Source of the DNA: Desulfobacteraceae bacterium
GTDB taxonomy: Bacteria > Desulfobacterota > DSM-4660 > Desulfatiglandales > Desulfatiglandaceae
Assembly (NCBI GenBank): GCA_030642205.1
Contig: DAOWOF010000074.1
Location: forward strand, 1-9,388
Length of the DNA: 9,388 nt
Direction: 5' to 3'
The position numbers and the translations under genes were made by a program. Positions 1 to 7,424 of this stretch are shown here, one piece after another. The first letter of the stretch is position 1; each line of letters begins with the position of its first letter. The notes beneath the pieces were generated by a model. It searched no databases, had not been told where the DNA came from, and was given only the letters and a program-made list of their open reading frames with translations.

Positions 1-937
1 CTTCCTTGCCATGGCCATATTCACAAAGCCCAAGAGATTCAAAGGCAATTAGCTCCGCAATGGAAAAACAATCATGAAGCTCGACCATATCCAGCTCTTT
101 CCTTGGATTTTTTATCCCTGCTTCCTGGTAAGCAAATTGGGCGGCTCTTTTTGTTTCTTCCCAATGTGTAAAATCATAATCAGTATTGATCTTACCCTGG
201 CCAGGTCCTACGCACAACCCAAAGCCCTTAATAGTAATATAATCATCCCGATATTTTTTGGCATCTTCAGCCCTGCACATTATTGCGGCTGACGCGCCAT
301 CTGTAACCCCGCAGCAATCAAATAATCCTAAAGGCCATGCTATCATCGGTGCATTCATGGCTTGCTCAAGGCTTACTTCAAACTGAAGGTGTGCCTTGGG
401 ATTTCTTGCACCATTATGATGGCTCTTTATAGAAATCTTGGCAAGGGTCCTCTTCCCTTCTTCACGGCTTAACCCATAACGATAGAAATAGCGTGTCGCC
501 GCCAAGGCATATAGACTTGGCCCTGATCTGCCATATCCATATACAGGATGAATCTTGTCTGCGGCTTTCCTTACCGGAAGACCCCCATAACCCTCATCTT
601 TTAATTTTTCAAAACCAACAGCCAGGACCAAATCATAGGAATTGCTGGCAAGCCCAAAGGCTGCATGTCTTAAAGTATCATATCCTGTTGCACAAGCATT
701 TTCCACATGTGTTACCGGGATATAATTCAATTTTAATGGTGATGATATTGTTGCTCCTGTCATTCCCATAACTGTTCCAACCCAGGCAGCCTGAATTTCT
801 TCCTGGCTTATTCCAGCATCAGCATAAGCCTCATGGGTAGCGTCTATAATGAGATCTTCTTCATCTGTATCCCATAATTCGCCAAAGTTGGAGCAACCCA
901 TACCAATTATAGCGACCTTATCTTTAATGCTTTCCAT
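1..937 (-). CDS. SCP2/SCP-x-type thiolase (acetyl-CoA acetyltransferase family), 3' end cut by window edge
   Basis: Likely cleaves a 3-ketoacyl-CoA with CoA to acetyl-CoA and a shortened acyl-CoA, the last step of beta-oxidation, in the cytoplasm. Translating from ATG at 937 gives an open frame of 312 residues that runs off the left edge. It begins MESIKDKVAIIGMGCSNFGE, typical of the SCP-x thiolase family. The nucleophilic cysteine is Cys82 in VENACATG, and the HDCF motif that marks SCP2-type thiolases is at 288-291. About 80-110 C-terminal residues, with the glycine/histidine-rich active-site loop, are missing because of the window edge. The start is supported by AAGGAG five bases upstream. 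It lies 301 bp after the small dehydrogenase subunit gene on the same strand, so co-transcription is likely but the gap is long. Retention of both cysteines favours a true thiolase over the related Ltp2-type retro-aldolases. The family is secure; the substrate is unknown. Confidence 0.9.
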   Translation of the reverse strand, partial: MESIKDKVAIIGMGCSNFGELWDTDEEDLIIDATHEAYADAGISQEEIQAAWVGTVMGMTGATISSPLKLNYIPVTHVENACATGYDTLRHAAFGLASNSYDLVLAVGFEKLKDEGYGGLPVRKAADKIHPVYGYGRSGPSLYALAATRYFYRYGLSREEGKRTLAKISIKSHHNGARNPKAHLQFEVSLEQAMNAPMIAWPLGLFDCCGVTDGASAAIMCRAEDAKKYRDDYITIKGFGLCVGPGQGKINTDYDFTHWEETKRAAQFAYQEAGIKNPRKELDMVELHDCFSIAELIAFESLGLCEYGHGKE

Positions 938-1238
938 ATAATCTCCTTAAACGTGATATAATCTGGCAGGAAAAATATTGGATTCCAGTCCGGATCAATA
1001 TTCTTACATTCCCAAACCACTTTTTTCTGTTGCCAATTACAGAACTTAACTAGTTCAGCATGGAATAGAAGGTGTTTTCTAATGTCAGCTTTTATGCTTT
1101 TTAATTTAGAACCTCTTGCAAAAATACAAAAAGATCGAGCTAAAATACAATCGATTGTGTTTGGACTGAAAAAATAACCACATCCTGAAAGCACCTGCAA
1201 GAGATTCTTTATAATGAAGTAAAGTAAACTGATTATAA
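938..1238. other. 301-bp intergenic gap with a 12-bp perfect palindrome
   Basis: This stretch separates the small dehydrogenase subunit gene from the thiolase gene. It holds the thiolase ribosome-binding site at its left end and the perfect palindrome ACAATCGATTGT at 1147-1158. A minus-strand open frame from a TTG at 1200 overlaps the thiolase start but has no recognisable domain or ribosome-binding site. I see no credible gene here. A separate promoter for the thiolase is possible but not shown. Confidence 0.4.
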
Positions 1239-2357
1239 TTAAAGTTCCATCTCATTTGCTATGATTGACCTGTGAAAGGCTCCATTACCAAAAAGCAACT
1301 CAATGGTTTTGGCTTGCTTTGAAAAAAGATGCAAGTCATATTCATAAGTAAAGCCAATGCCGCCTGTAACCTGATGCGCAGCTTTTGTTACATCTTTATA
1401 AGCTTCCGCACACCATGATTTTGCTATTGAGGCATCTTTTTTACACTCAAGATTTTCACTAACAAGCCAGGCTGCCCGATAAGCAGGATACCTGGATGTT
1501 TCTGATTTGATAAACATATCTGAACAATAATGTTGAACTACTTGAAGAGCAGACAAAGGTTTGCCAAATTGAATCCTTTGATTAAGATGGTCAAGTGTAA
1601 AACGCAATACTTCCTGCATTCCGCCAACACACTGACAACTTAAAAGAGCGTTAATTTTAGGAAATAAAGCTTCAATGTATTCCCATCCTTTGCCAATCTC
1701 GCCTACAATCTTGTCAGCTGGCACAATTACATCCTTGAAATTTACCACACAATCATGGGCTTTGCCGGTTAGTGTATGCAGAGGTGTTATGTCTATACCT
1801 TCAGATTTGCTATCTACAATCAAAAGCGTGATGCCATCTGATGTTTGAGTTACACATATCATATTATCTGCGACATGGGCATAGGGAACAAAAAAAGCTG
1901 AACCATTAATTGTATATCCATTTTCAGTTATAACTGCATTTAAGCCCAGCTCTTCCTTGTCATAAAATCCTTTTTTACCTAGCATCGCTAAAGTAGAGAT
2001 CACACTGCCATCTACAATATTCGGGATAATTGCTTGTTTATTCTCCTTTGATCCATGATTCTGAAGAAGAATACCACTTAAAACTACCGTAGCAAAAAAT
2101 GGGGATAAAAAAGCAGCTCTGCCAATTTCTTCAAATATTATTGCCAAATCGAGGAAGGTTCCTCCATATCCACCATTTTCTTCATCAAACGGGATGCCCA
2201 TCCATCCTAATTCAGCCATCTTTTTCCAAAGTTCAGGAGAATAACCGGTATCATTTTCCATTAATTCTCGAATAAGATCTTTGCTAACTTCTTTTTCAAA
2301 AAACTTCTTTACCGAATCTTTTAAGATTATTTGATCTTCCTGTAAATCAAACTCCAT
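1239..2357 (-). CDS. acyl-CoA dehydrogenase, small (probably non-catalytic) subunit of a heteromeric enzyme
   Basis: This is a 372-residue member of the acyl-CoA dehydrogenase fold. It has the N-terminal helical domain (about 1-115), a beta domain (about 116-220) and a C-terminal helical domain ending in QVTGGIGFTYEYDLHLF (329-345). It keeps the flavin-contacting RIQFGKPL (261-268). It lacks the catalytic glutamate in both known positions: the LCAD/IVD-type site on helix G reads FPKINAL (232-238), and the MCAD-type YEG site reads FGN (356-358). The usual T/SEPxxGSD loop is also degenerate (STLAMLGKKG). This matches the partner subunits of two-gene dehydrogenases such as FadE27 or PimD. It most likely pairs with the product of the gene just upstream (3679-2501) to form a shared FAD and substrate site. 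The ATG at 2357 follows GGAGG by six bases. The gap to the upstream gene is 143 bp. Confidence 0.88.
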   Translation of the reverse strand: MEFDLQEDQIILKDSVKKFFEKEVSKDLIRELMENDTGYSPELWKKMAELGWMGIPFDEENGGYGGTFLDLAIIFEEIGRAAFLSPFFATVVLSGILLQNHGSKENKQAIIPNIVDGSVISTLAMLGKKGFYDKEELGLNAVITENGYTINGSAFFVPYAHVADNMICVTQTSDGITLLIVDSKSEGIDITPLHTLTGKAHDCVVNFKDVIVPADKIVGEIGKGWEYIEALFPKINALLSCQCVGGMQEVLRFTLDHLNQRIQFGKPLSALQVVQHYCSDMFIKSETSRYPAYRAAWLVSENLECKKDASIAKSWCAEAYKDVTKAAHQVTGGIGFTYEYDLHLFSKQAKTIELLFGNGAFHRSIIANEMEL

Positions 2358-2500
2358 GTTATTCCTCCATAATTGTAAGCATCCTTGAATGCCTCATAAA
2401 AAGTCGTAAATTTTATCAGATGATTACTTTTTAAAGGTAAGAAGAGATATCTTTTCATTCTATTGTGAAACGTATCTTTCTATCTGAAATCGACTTTATA

Positions 2501-3679
2501 TTACTTTAATGCCATCTTGAGTCCACGTTGAGCTATGATATTTTTTAATACCTCAACAGAACCTGCCTGAACAGTATAAGGAACACTCCATAAATAGGAT
2601 TGGCCGACTGAGCCATCATAAAGCGCTTCTGGTGAGCCATTACGCAGAAGGCCGGGCATACCCATAATAGACATTGTCATATCAACCAGTTTAGATTCAT
2701 ATGTAGTGCAGAATGTTTTGCCAACAGCTGTTTCAGATGAAGGGATCTTACCACTATCCAGCAAATAGCTTACATAATAAACATATAGTCTGCCAACTTC
2801 GTATTCAATCTCCAATTGAGCAATCTGGTCTCTTATAAGAGGATCTTTTGACAGGGGCTGGCCATTTTGTTCTGTAGTCTTGATGTAATCCATCAAGGCT
2901 ATATGGACAGAAGCATTCTGCAATAATCGATCAATCCCTGACCTTTCATAATCCAGATTGGTCATAATCTGTCTAAAACCGTTATCCATCTTTCCTACTA
3001 TATTTTCTTTAGGAACCTTGACATCATCCAGAAAGACTTCGTTAAAGGAATGAATGCCTAATGTATTATAAATTGGCCGGACAGTTATCCCTGGACTCTT
3101 CATGTCAATGATCATTTCACTAAAAGCATTATATTTATATGTTTTGGGATCATGATTGGTTTTTACCAGCGCCCATCCATAATCGGATACATGCGCATTG
3201 GTATTCCAGACCTTTTGGCCATTAACCAGAAAATGATCACCTTTATCAATTGCATTAGTTTTGCAATTAGCCATATCGGATCCGGCTCCAGGTTCGCTAA
3301 ATAGAAGGCACCATGTATTTTCAGCATTTAATATTGGAGGTAAAAATTTATTCCGTAAATACTCCGATCCAAAATGTATTAGTCCAGGGCCAACCTGTCT
3401 ATCTGCAACATAATGATAGCCTAGCGGCGCTCCTACCTTGAGCATTTCTTCTATCATTATAACTTTATCGATATAACCCTTGCCCTTGCCGCCAAATTCC
3501 TTTGGCCAGGACAGGCCAATCCATTTTTTCTTTGACATTTTTTTGGAGAATTCTTGTGATAAAACTTCACAAAAGCCATTATCCATAAAAGTGTATGTAT
3601 TTTGTTCTTTTGCTTCTTTTATAAATGCCTTCACTTCTTCTCTAAAGGAAAGCTGTTCCTTTGAAAAATTAAATTCCAC
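2501..3679 (-). CDS. acyl-CoA dehydrogenase, large catalytic subunit of a heteromeric enzyme
   Basis: This 392-residue FAD-dependent acyl-CoA dehydrogenase forms the 2,3-double bond in an acyl-CoA and passes electrons to ETF. Hallmarks are RQVGPGLIHFG (94-104), FSEPGAGSD (127-135) and VNGQKVWNTNAH (152-163), followed by NLDYERSG (241-248). Glu245 in that last motif is the probable catalytic base, at the helix G position used by LCAD, IVD and FadE26-type enzymes. The MCAD-type YEG site is replaced by QAGS (371-374). The RxxFG segment is replaced by GQPLSKDPLIR (273-283), as in FadE26/PimC-type large subunits, implying the flavin pocket is completed by the small subunit next door. The start is GTG at 3679: AAGGAGGG lies seven bases upstream and an in-frame TAA precedes it. 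The substrate is probably bulky or dicarboxylic, by analogy only. Confidence 0.9.
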   Translation of the reverse strand: MEFNFSKEQLSFREEVKAFIKEAKEQNTYTFMDNGFCEVLSQEFSKKMSKKKWIGLSWPKEFGGKGKGYIDKVIMIEEMLKVGAPLGYHYVADRQVGPGLIHFGSEYLRNKFLPPILNAENTWCLLFSEPGAGSDMANCKTNAIDKGDHFLVNGQKVWNTNAHVSDYGWALVKTNHDPKTYKYNAFSEMIIDMKSPGITVRPIYNTLGIHSFNEVFLDDVKVPKENIVGKMDNGFRQIMTNLDYERSGIDRLLQNASVHIALMDYIKTTEQNGQPLSKDPLIRDQIAQLEIEYEVGRLYVYYVSYLLDSGKIPSSETAVGKTFCTTYESKLVDMTMSIMGMPGLLRNGSPEALYDGSVGQSYLWSVPYTVQAGSVEVLKNIIAQRGLKMALK

Positions 3680-3890
3680 TAATTATCCCTCCTTAAATAA
3701 ATTAAGAGAACATAAAGCTTAATAACAAGATCCTGATCAAGTCGTTTGTTAAAGATATACTCACATAGCATTCAAAGTTAATATCAATGTTATTAATTTA
3801 TGGACAACCTACTTAAAACACTTGTAATTTTAAAATGCTGTATTTTATTAGGATAACATCCACAATAAATTATTCGGAAAGGAGAACAAT

Positions 3891-4720
3891 ATGCAATCGG
3901 AATGTTCGGTAAATCTCCATTGCGGTACAGAATCTACTTTCCAAAATATGCGCCAATATTGCAGGATCTCTTAAAAAAGTTATCTTTTCTAAAGATTTTT
4001 TTGCCAGACACCGTAATTAACCCAAAGCTTTTACTCACCAAAGAAAGCTTCTATTCCACTTGCTCATTTGCTTTCTGCCGAATTTCGTTAAAGTCTCATA
4101 TCAGGATGAATCAGATATTTTTTTCAAGCGATTAATTTCTTTGAAGTAGCTGAACGTGTTGTCTCCTGGGCTGCCTTCGCCAAAGCCGGAATAAAGCTGA
4201 ACCAAGAGGCTTTCATTGAACTCAATGATGATTTAATCAGGCCATTTGAAAACGCTTTTGAGCCATGGAAAAGGTATAATCATCCTTTAATTACGATCGA
4301 CGGCTCAACATGCCAACTGCCGCGAGTAAAAAAATTATGGACCACTTAGCGCCGTTATCAGTCCAAAAAGTGTTGATGAGCAAAGCCTGCTCCTCTGATG
4401 TTTTTGCAGAACTTTACCATCCAGGATGATCTGCTGAAGAAGACTGCAAATACATGAAGCTCTGGCTTGAAATTAAGGATATTACAGGAAAATCAGTTTT
4501 ATCCGTTTATCAAGATTGTTATGCCATCACAAGGTGTTAACAAGAAAATACTGCGATAGCTACAAATCAGTACCTTAAGTTAATAACATTGAGATTAATA
4601 TTATATCTAAATCGAAAGATTTTATATAAAAATGTACAAATGGCTAAGAAAAATAAATTTAGGCCCAAAAGATAGCGGTTTTCAAGAACGAAGGCATACA
4701 AAGAGCGCTTTGAATTTTGA
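3891..4720 (+). pseudogene. degenerate IS4-family transposase remnant
   Basis: This is a broken transposase of the DDE, IS4-like type, recognisable only by joining frames. A good ribosome-binding site (AAGGAG, six bases) precedes ATG at 3891, but that frame stops after about 23 codons. From about 3973 another frame reads KKVIFSKDFFARHRN, then a stop, then PKAFTHQRKLLFHLL. A further shift near the T7 run at about 4118-4124 leads to FFEVAERVVSWAAFAKAG and then LITIDGSTCQLP, which holds the first catalytic Asp. Next, a third frame carries EEDCKYMKLWLEI and GKSVLSVYQD (about 4434-4515), the region of the catalytic Glu. RFSRTKAYKERFEF (4676-4717) resembles the basic tail. Only about 48 codons separate the first Asp region from the Glu region, so most of the catalytic core, including the second Asp, appears deleted. 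It cannot be active. No terminal inverted repeats or target duplication could be defined. Confidence 0.8.
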
Positions 4721-5031
4721 TTAAGCCTGGAGACTGTTGGATAATAGCTCTTGAAGCAATTCAAAATAAACTATAATAATTTCTCTGAAAAGTTGTTGTT
4801 CACATTATCAGTTTCCTGATAAATTGGTGTGATCTCGGCAGAGTATGCCCGAGTGGGCCTTGCTCAAAATCATGTACAAGTAATCCAACTTTCATATTAA
4901 AATCAAAATTACAGATTTTCCCCTCTTTGTATGAAAAATAGAGACCCACCTTTTTTTCAAAGGTCTAAATGCTCTATTCAAACAATATTTAGAACAGGAG
5001 CTTTCAATAAATATAAATTGAGAGGTCGTAT

Positions 5032-5085
5032 CACCAGGATAATAAGAGAAAAACAGAAGATCCTGTATCCTTTATTATCCTGGTG
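5032..5085. repeat. long inverted repeat, 14-bp perfect arms
   Basis: The left arm is CACCAGGATAATAA at 5032-5045 and the right arm is its exact reverse complement at 5072-5085, with a 26-base loop. It lies 60 bases past the SDR stop codon on the minus strand. No run of T follows either arm, so it is not a classic intrinsic terminator. It could be an mRNA-stabilising 3' hairpin or a mobile-element end. Confidence 0.75.
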
Positions 5086-5103
5086 TTTATTCTGAGTCTT
5101 AAG

Positions 5104-5121
5104 CAAGACAAAAATGTCTTG
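5104..5121 (-). terminator. small hairpin just past the SDR stop codon
   Basis: Seven-base perfect arms (CAAGACA/TGTCTTG) enclose a four-base loop, 24 bases after the SDR stop codon in the direction of transcription. There is no following T tract, so termination at this site is only possible, not shown. Confidence 0.3.
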
Positions 5122-5144
5122 TAATTCATACAGAAAATAATTGC

Positions 5145-5939
5145 TTACATCATGGTATAACCACCGCTGACGCTAAGAGTCTGACCTGTGACATGTCCGG
5201 ATCGATCAGAAGCCATAAAAAGAACGGCGTTTGCTAGATCCTGAGCTTTGCCAAGTTTTCTTAGAGGATATCCTTTAGCAGCTTTTGCCTGCATTGCAGG
5301 ATCCATAAAGGCCTCTCCCATAGGGCCTGCCCATAAGCTCTTTTCTCCTACAGTATCCATATTGTCAGGCACTGTCATTCCAGGGCAAACAGTATTGAGC
5401 CTGATCCCTGTTTTACCAACTTCCCTTGCCAAGGCCTTGGTTAATGCGATTACTCCGCCCTTACAGCCGGCATAAACAGCTTCTCTGAATTCACCCATTC
5501 TACCAGCATCTGAACCGATATTAACAATAACACCGCTCTTACGCGCTACCATCTGGTCAAGGACTGCCCGTGTACAATTGATAACACCCCAGAAATTAAT
5601 ATTAACAATTTTTTCCCATTTATCCCTTGTTTCTTCCATAAAATACTGATCAACTTCCCAGCCTACGTTATTAACAAGAACATCAACCTGGCCAAACTTT
5701 TCTGTTGCCTCTTTGACCATGGCTTCAACTGTATCGTTGTTGGTCACATCTGTTTTAACACAAATAGCATTACCACCATTATCTATTATTTCCTTTGCGG
5801 TTTTTGAACCTTGTACTTCATCCCAGTCAGCAATAACAACATTTGCTTTCTCCTGGGCAAAAGCTATGGAAATACCTCGACCAATATTTGATCCACCACC
5901 TGTAACAATAACAGTCTTGCCAGCCAAATTCATATCCAT
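5145..5939 (-). CDS. BadH-like short-chain dehydrogenase (hydroxyacyl-CoA dehydrogenase)
   Basis: This is a classical SDR of 264 residues from the chosen start, probably oxidising a 3-hydroxyacyl-CoA (possibly a cyclic one) to the ketone with NAD+. The Rossmann motif TGGGSNIG is at 13-20. Asp38 at the end of beta-2 favours NAD over NADP. NNVG is at 90-93. The catalytic tetrad is Asn115, Ser143, Tyr156 and Lys160 (YAGCK). The stretches GSDAGRMGEFREAVYAGCKGG (split: GSDAGRMG, EAVYAGCKGG) and TGQTLSVSGG match 2-hydroxycyclohexanecarboxyl-CoA dehydrogenase BadH as I recall it. FabG-like reductases are the main alternative. An ATG at 5954 would add five residues, but those codons contain the GGAGGAG ribosome-binding site, which lies six bases before the ATG at 5939, so the latter is preferred. 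A putative promoter with operator lies 33 bases upstream. The transposase remnant lies downstream. Confidence 0.92.
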   Translation of the reverse strand: MDMNLAGKTVIVTGGGSNIGRGISIAFAQEKANVVIADWDEVQGSKTAKEIIDNGGNAICVKTDVTNNDTVEAMVKEATEKFGQVDVLVNNVGWEVDQYFMEETRDKWEKIVNINFWGVINCTRAVLDQMVARKSGVIVNIGSDAGRMGEFREAVYAGCKGGVIALTKALAREVGKTGIRLNTVCPGMTVPDNMDTVGEKSLWAGPMGEAFMDPAMQAKAAKGYPLRKLGKAQDLANAVLFMASDRSGHVTGQTLSVSGGYTMM

Positions 5940-5954
5940 TTTGCACTCCTCCAT

Positions 5955-6269
5955 AATTTTTTGTCATTATTAAATAAGAATAGGCTTCAACTATTTTATA
6001 GTATTGTTTCAACATGCTGTAATATATAGAACTATTCAAAACTAACAATGGCAATTTTTTGTCATTAACTACAGTTTAAAATATTATTTTTTGACCAACG
6101 TTTTTTAGTCAGGCAATATTTTTTTAAAGAGTAGAATAAATCCTTATAACAATTTTGCCTTGCTTAACTACTTGTTCAAATTAAACATTTTAAAACTGTG
6201 TTATTAAAGTTTTTGCTCTCTAAACTTAATTATTACTTAAAGAATCGCCTTTCTTGACCTTGAAAATTT
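5955..6269. other. intergenic region upstream of the SDR gene
   Basis: This 315-bp AT-rich region lies between the second paralogous dehydrogenase and the SDR. Besides promoter copy A it holds a 7-6-7 inverted repeat TGACCAA/TTAGTCA at 6092-6111, roughly 75-95 bases upstream of the predicted start point, which could bind an activator. The rest shows no gene. Confidence 0.5.
5972..6054 (-). promoter_or_regulatory. promoter/operator element, copy A, upstream of the SDR
   Basis: This 83-bp block is about 87% identical to 9251-9334 on the other strand. Reading toward the SDR it contains TTGTTA (6048-6043), a 16-base spacer, TATATT (6026-6021) and the near-palindrome CAGCATGTTG (6019-6010), then TTGAAACAATAC. 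A sigma-70-type start would fall inside the palindrome, an arrangement typical of repressor operators. The conserved block ends 32 bases before the SDR start codon. Differences from copy B fall in codon positions 1 and 2 of the shared open frame, none in position 3, so conservation is not protein-coding. Confidence 0.6.
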
Positions 6270-7415
6270 CTAGGTCGGTTCAATACCCAGACTACGAGCA
6301 ATAACCAGCCTCATGATCTCCGAGGAGCCGGCATAGACTGACATCGCCCTTATATCACGATAATAGCGGGCAATAGGATATTCTTCCATGAAGCCATATC
6401 CACCATGCAGCTGGAATGACTTGGCAGCTATATTATTTGCCATCTCTCCAACATATAATTTAGCCATGGAAACCTTGACAACAATATCCTTGCCTGCAAT
6501 AAAGTCGATAATCAATTCATTTATCAGGGAGCGACCCAGTTGAACTTGAGTAGCCATATCAGCTATTTTAAAAGCATTATGCTGAAAGGTCGCGATGGGC
6601 TGTCCAAAGGCCTCTCTGCTCTTGGCATAATCAATTCCCATCTGCAACATGGCCTCGGCCATAGCCTGTCCCCACATTACCATTACCAGACGTTCCTTTT
6701 GAAGCTCCGACATAAGATATCCGAAACCTTTTCCTTCTTCTCCTATCAGGTTTGCTTTTGGAACATGACAGTCTTCGAAAAATATTTCCGCGGTATCCTG
6801 CATATGCATGCCCATCTTATTAAGTTTCCTGCCTTTAATAAAACCAGTCGTTCCGTCATCCACTATAATCAAACTAAAGGCATTAGAGAGGGAATTGCTA
6901 TCCGGATTAGTCTTGCATACCACAATCATCATATCGCAGGTATTACCATTAGTGATAAATGTCTTTTGACCATTAATTATATAATCATCTCCATCTGATA
7001 TAGCAGATGTCCTTACACCCTTAAGATCAGATCCTGTATTTGGTTCAGTCATGGCAATTGCAGGTATTAGGTCACCTTTGGTAAACCTTGATAAATACCT
7101 CATTTTCAGTTCTTCAGTGCCAAAATCACGAATATAAGGAGCAAGGATATCCCCTGTCCCTACAACAGGCATACATGCATTAACTTTACCAAATTCCTCA
7201 ACAAGTACTGCTGTATATTCGAAGCCAACTTCAAGCCCCCCATACTTTTCATCCAGACACATGCCAAGGAAACCCATTTCACCACATTTTTTCCATAGAG
7301 AACGAGGAACTTCTCCTTTTTCTTCCCATTCATCAATATTAGGGAGTACTTCCTTTTCAATGAATTTCTTTACAGTTCCACGAAATATATCATGCTCTTC
7401 TTTATAAATACCCAA
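6270..7415 (-). CDS. LCAD-like acyl-CoA dehydrogenase, paralogue 2
   Basis: This is a 381-residue homomeric-type FAD acyl-CoA dehydrogenase catalysing alpha,beta-desaturation of an acyl-CoA with ETF as likely acceptor. Motifs are AMTEPNTGSD (121-130), INGQKTFITNG (147-157), GFIKGRKLNKMG (191-202), QDTAEIFFED (206-215), SREAFGQPIATFQ (266-278) and QLHGGYGFMEEYP (335-347). Glu241 in ELQKERL is the probable base, at the LCAD/IVD position; the MCAD-type site is YAG (361-363). Start is TTG at 7415: an in-frame TAA lies three codons upstream and the next in-frame ATG is about 45 codons inside. A run of ten G (7434-7425) sits nine bases before it where a GGAGG would be expected. It is about 87% identical to paralogue 1, which lies 64 bp upstream. 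Substrate unknown; the differences sit mainly in residues 34-54 and 81-120. Confidence 0.93.
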   Translation of the reverse strand: MGIYKEEHDIFRGTVKKFIEKEVLPNIDEWEEKGEVPRSLWKKCGEMGFLGMCLDEKYGGLEVGFEYTAVLVEEFGKVNACMPVVGTGDILAPYIRDFGTEELKMRYLSRFTKGDLIPAIAMTEPNTGSDLKGVRTSAISDGDDYIINGQKTFITNGNTCDMMIVVCKTNPDSNSLSNAFSLIIVDDGTTGFIKGRKLNKMGMHMQDTAEIFFEDCHVPKANLIGEEGKGFGYLMSELQKERLVMVMWGQAMAEAMLQMGIDYAKSREAFGQPIATFQHNAFKIADMATQVQLGRSLINELIIDFIAGKDIVVKVSMAKLYVGEMANNIAAKSFQLHGGYGFMEEYPIARYYRDIRAMSVYAGSSEIMRLVIARSLGIEPT

Positions 7416-7424
7416 TTGTCTTTA

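Larger units (their letters stand above)
4721..5144. other. AT-rich non-coding stretch with several hairpins
   Basis: This lies between the transposase remnant and the 3' end of the SDR gene. It has no credible open frame. It holds five short inverted repeats: 4805-4822 (TTATCAG, loop TTTC, CTGATAA), 4834-4853 (CTCGG/CCGAG), 4948-4964 (ACCTTT/AAAGGT), 5032-5085 (14-bp arms) and 5104-5121 (CAAGACA, loop AAAA, TGTCTTG). Part may be IS flank. The hairpins nearest the SDR stop codon could end or protect its transcript. Confidence 0.5.

Noticed and set aside
907..1200. 97-codon minus-strand open frame between the small dehydrogenase subunit and the thiolase
   Set aside because: It begins with TTG without a ribosome-binding site, overlaps the thiolase start, has no recognisable domain, and its composition looks like intergenic sequence.
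3902..4135. 77-codon plus-strand frame at the start of the transposase remnant
   Set aside because: It is the wrong frame of the degenerate transposase; the recognisable IS4-like residues lie in other frames.
4834..4853. Hairpin with GC-rich arms considered as part of a tRNA or structured RNA
   Set aside because: No cloverleaf, anticodon arm or T-loop sequence nearby; only a 5-bp stem with a loop.
3816..4916. Possible terminal inverted repeats of the IS (TGTAATTTT near 3825, AAAATTACA near 4906)
   Set aside because: Only nine AT-rich bases match and the flanking bases disagree; expected by chance.
5952..5954. ATG at 5954 as the SDR start
   Set aside because: It has no ribosome-binding site of its own, and its following codons are the GGAGGAG site that serves the ATG at 5939.
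5827..6054. 75-codon minus-strand frame across promoter copy A, partly preserved in copy B (MLKQY...)
   Set aside because: Differences between the copies fall in codon positions 1 and 2 rather than 3, one copy has a frame-breaking base, and the frame overlaps the SDR start; the conservation is regulatory, not coding.
6540..6998. 152-codon plus-strand frame inside paralogue 2
   Set aside because: Antisense shadow of a clearly coding acyl-CoA dehydrogenase; no domain of its own.
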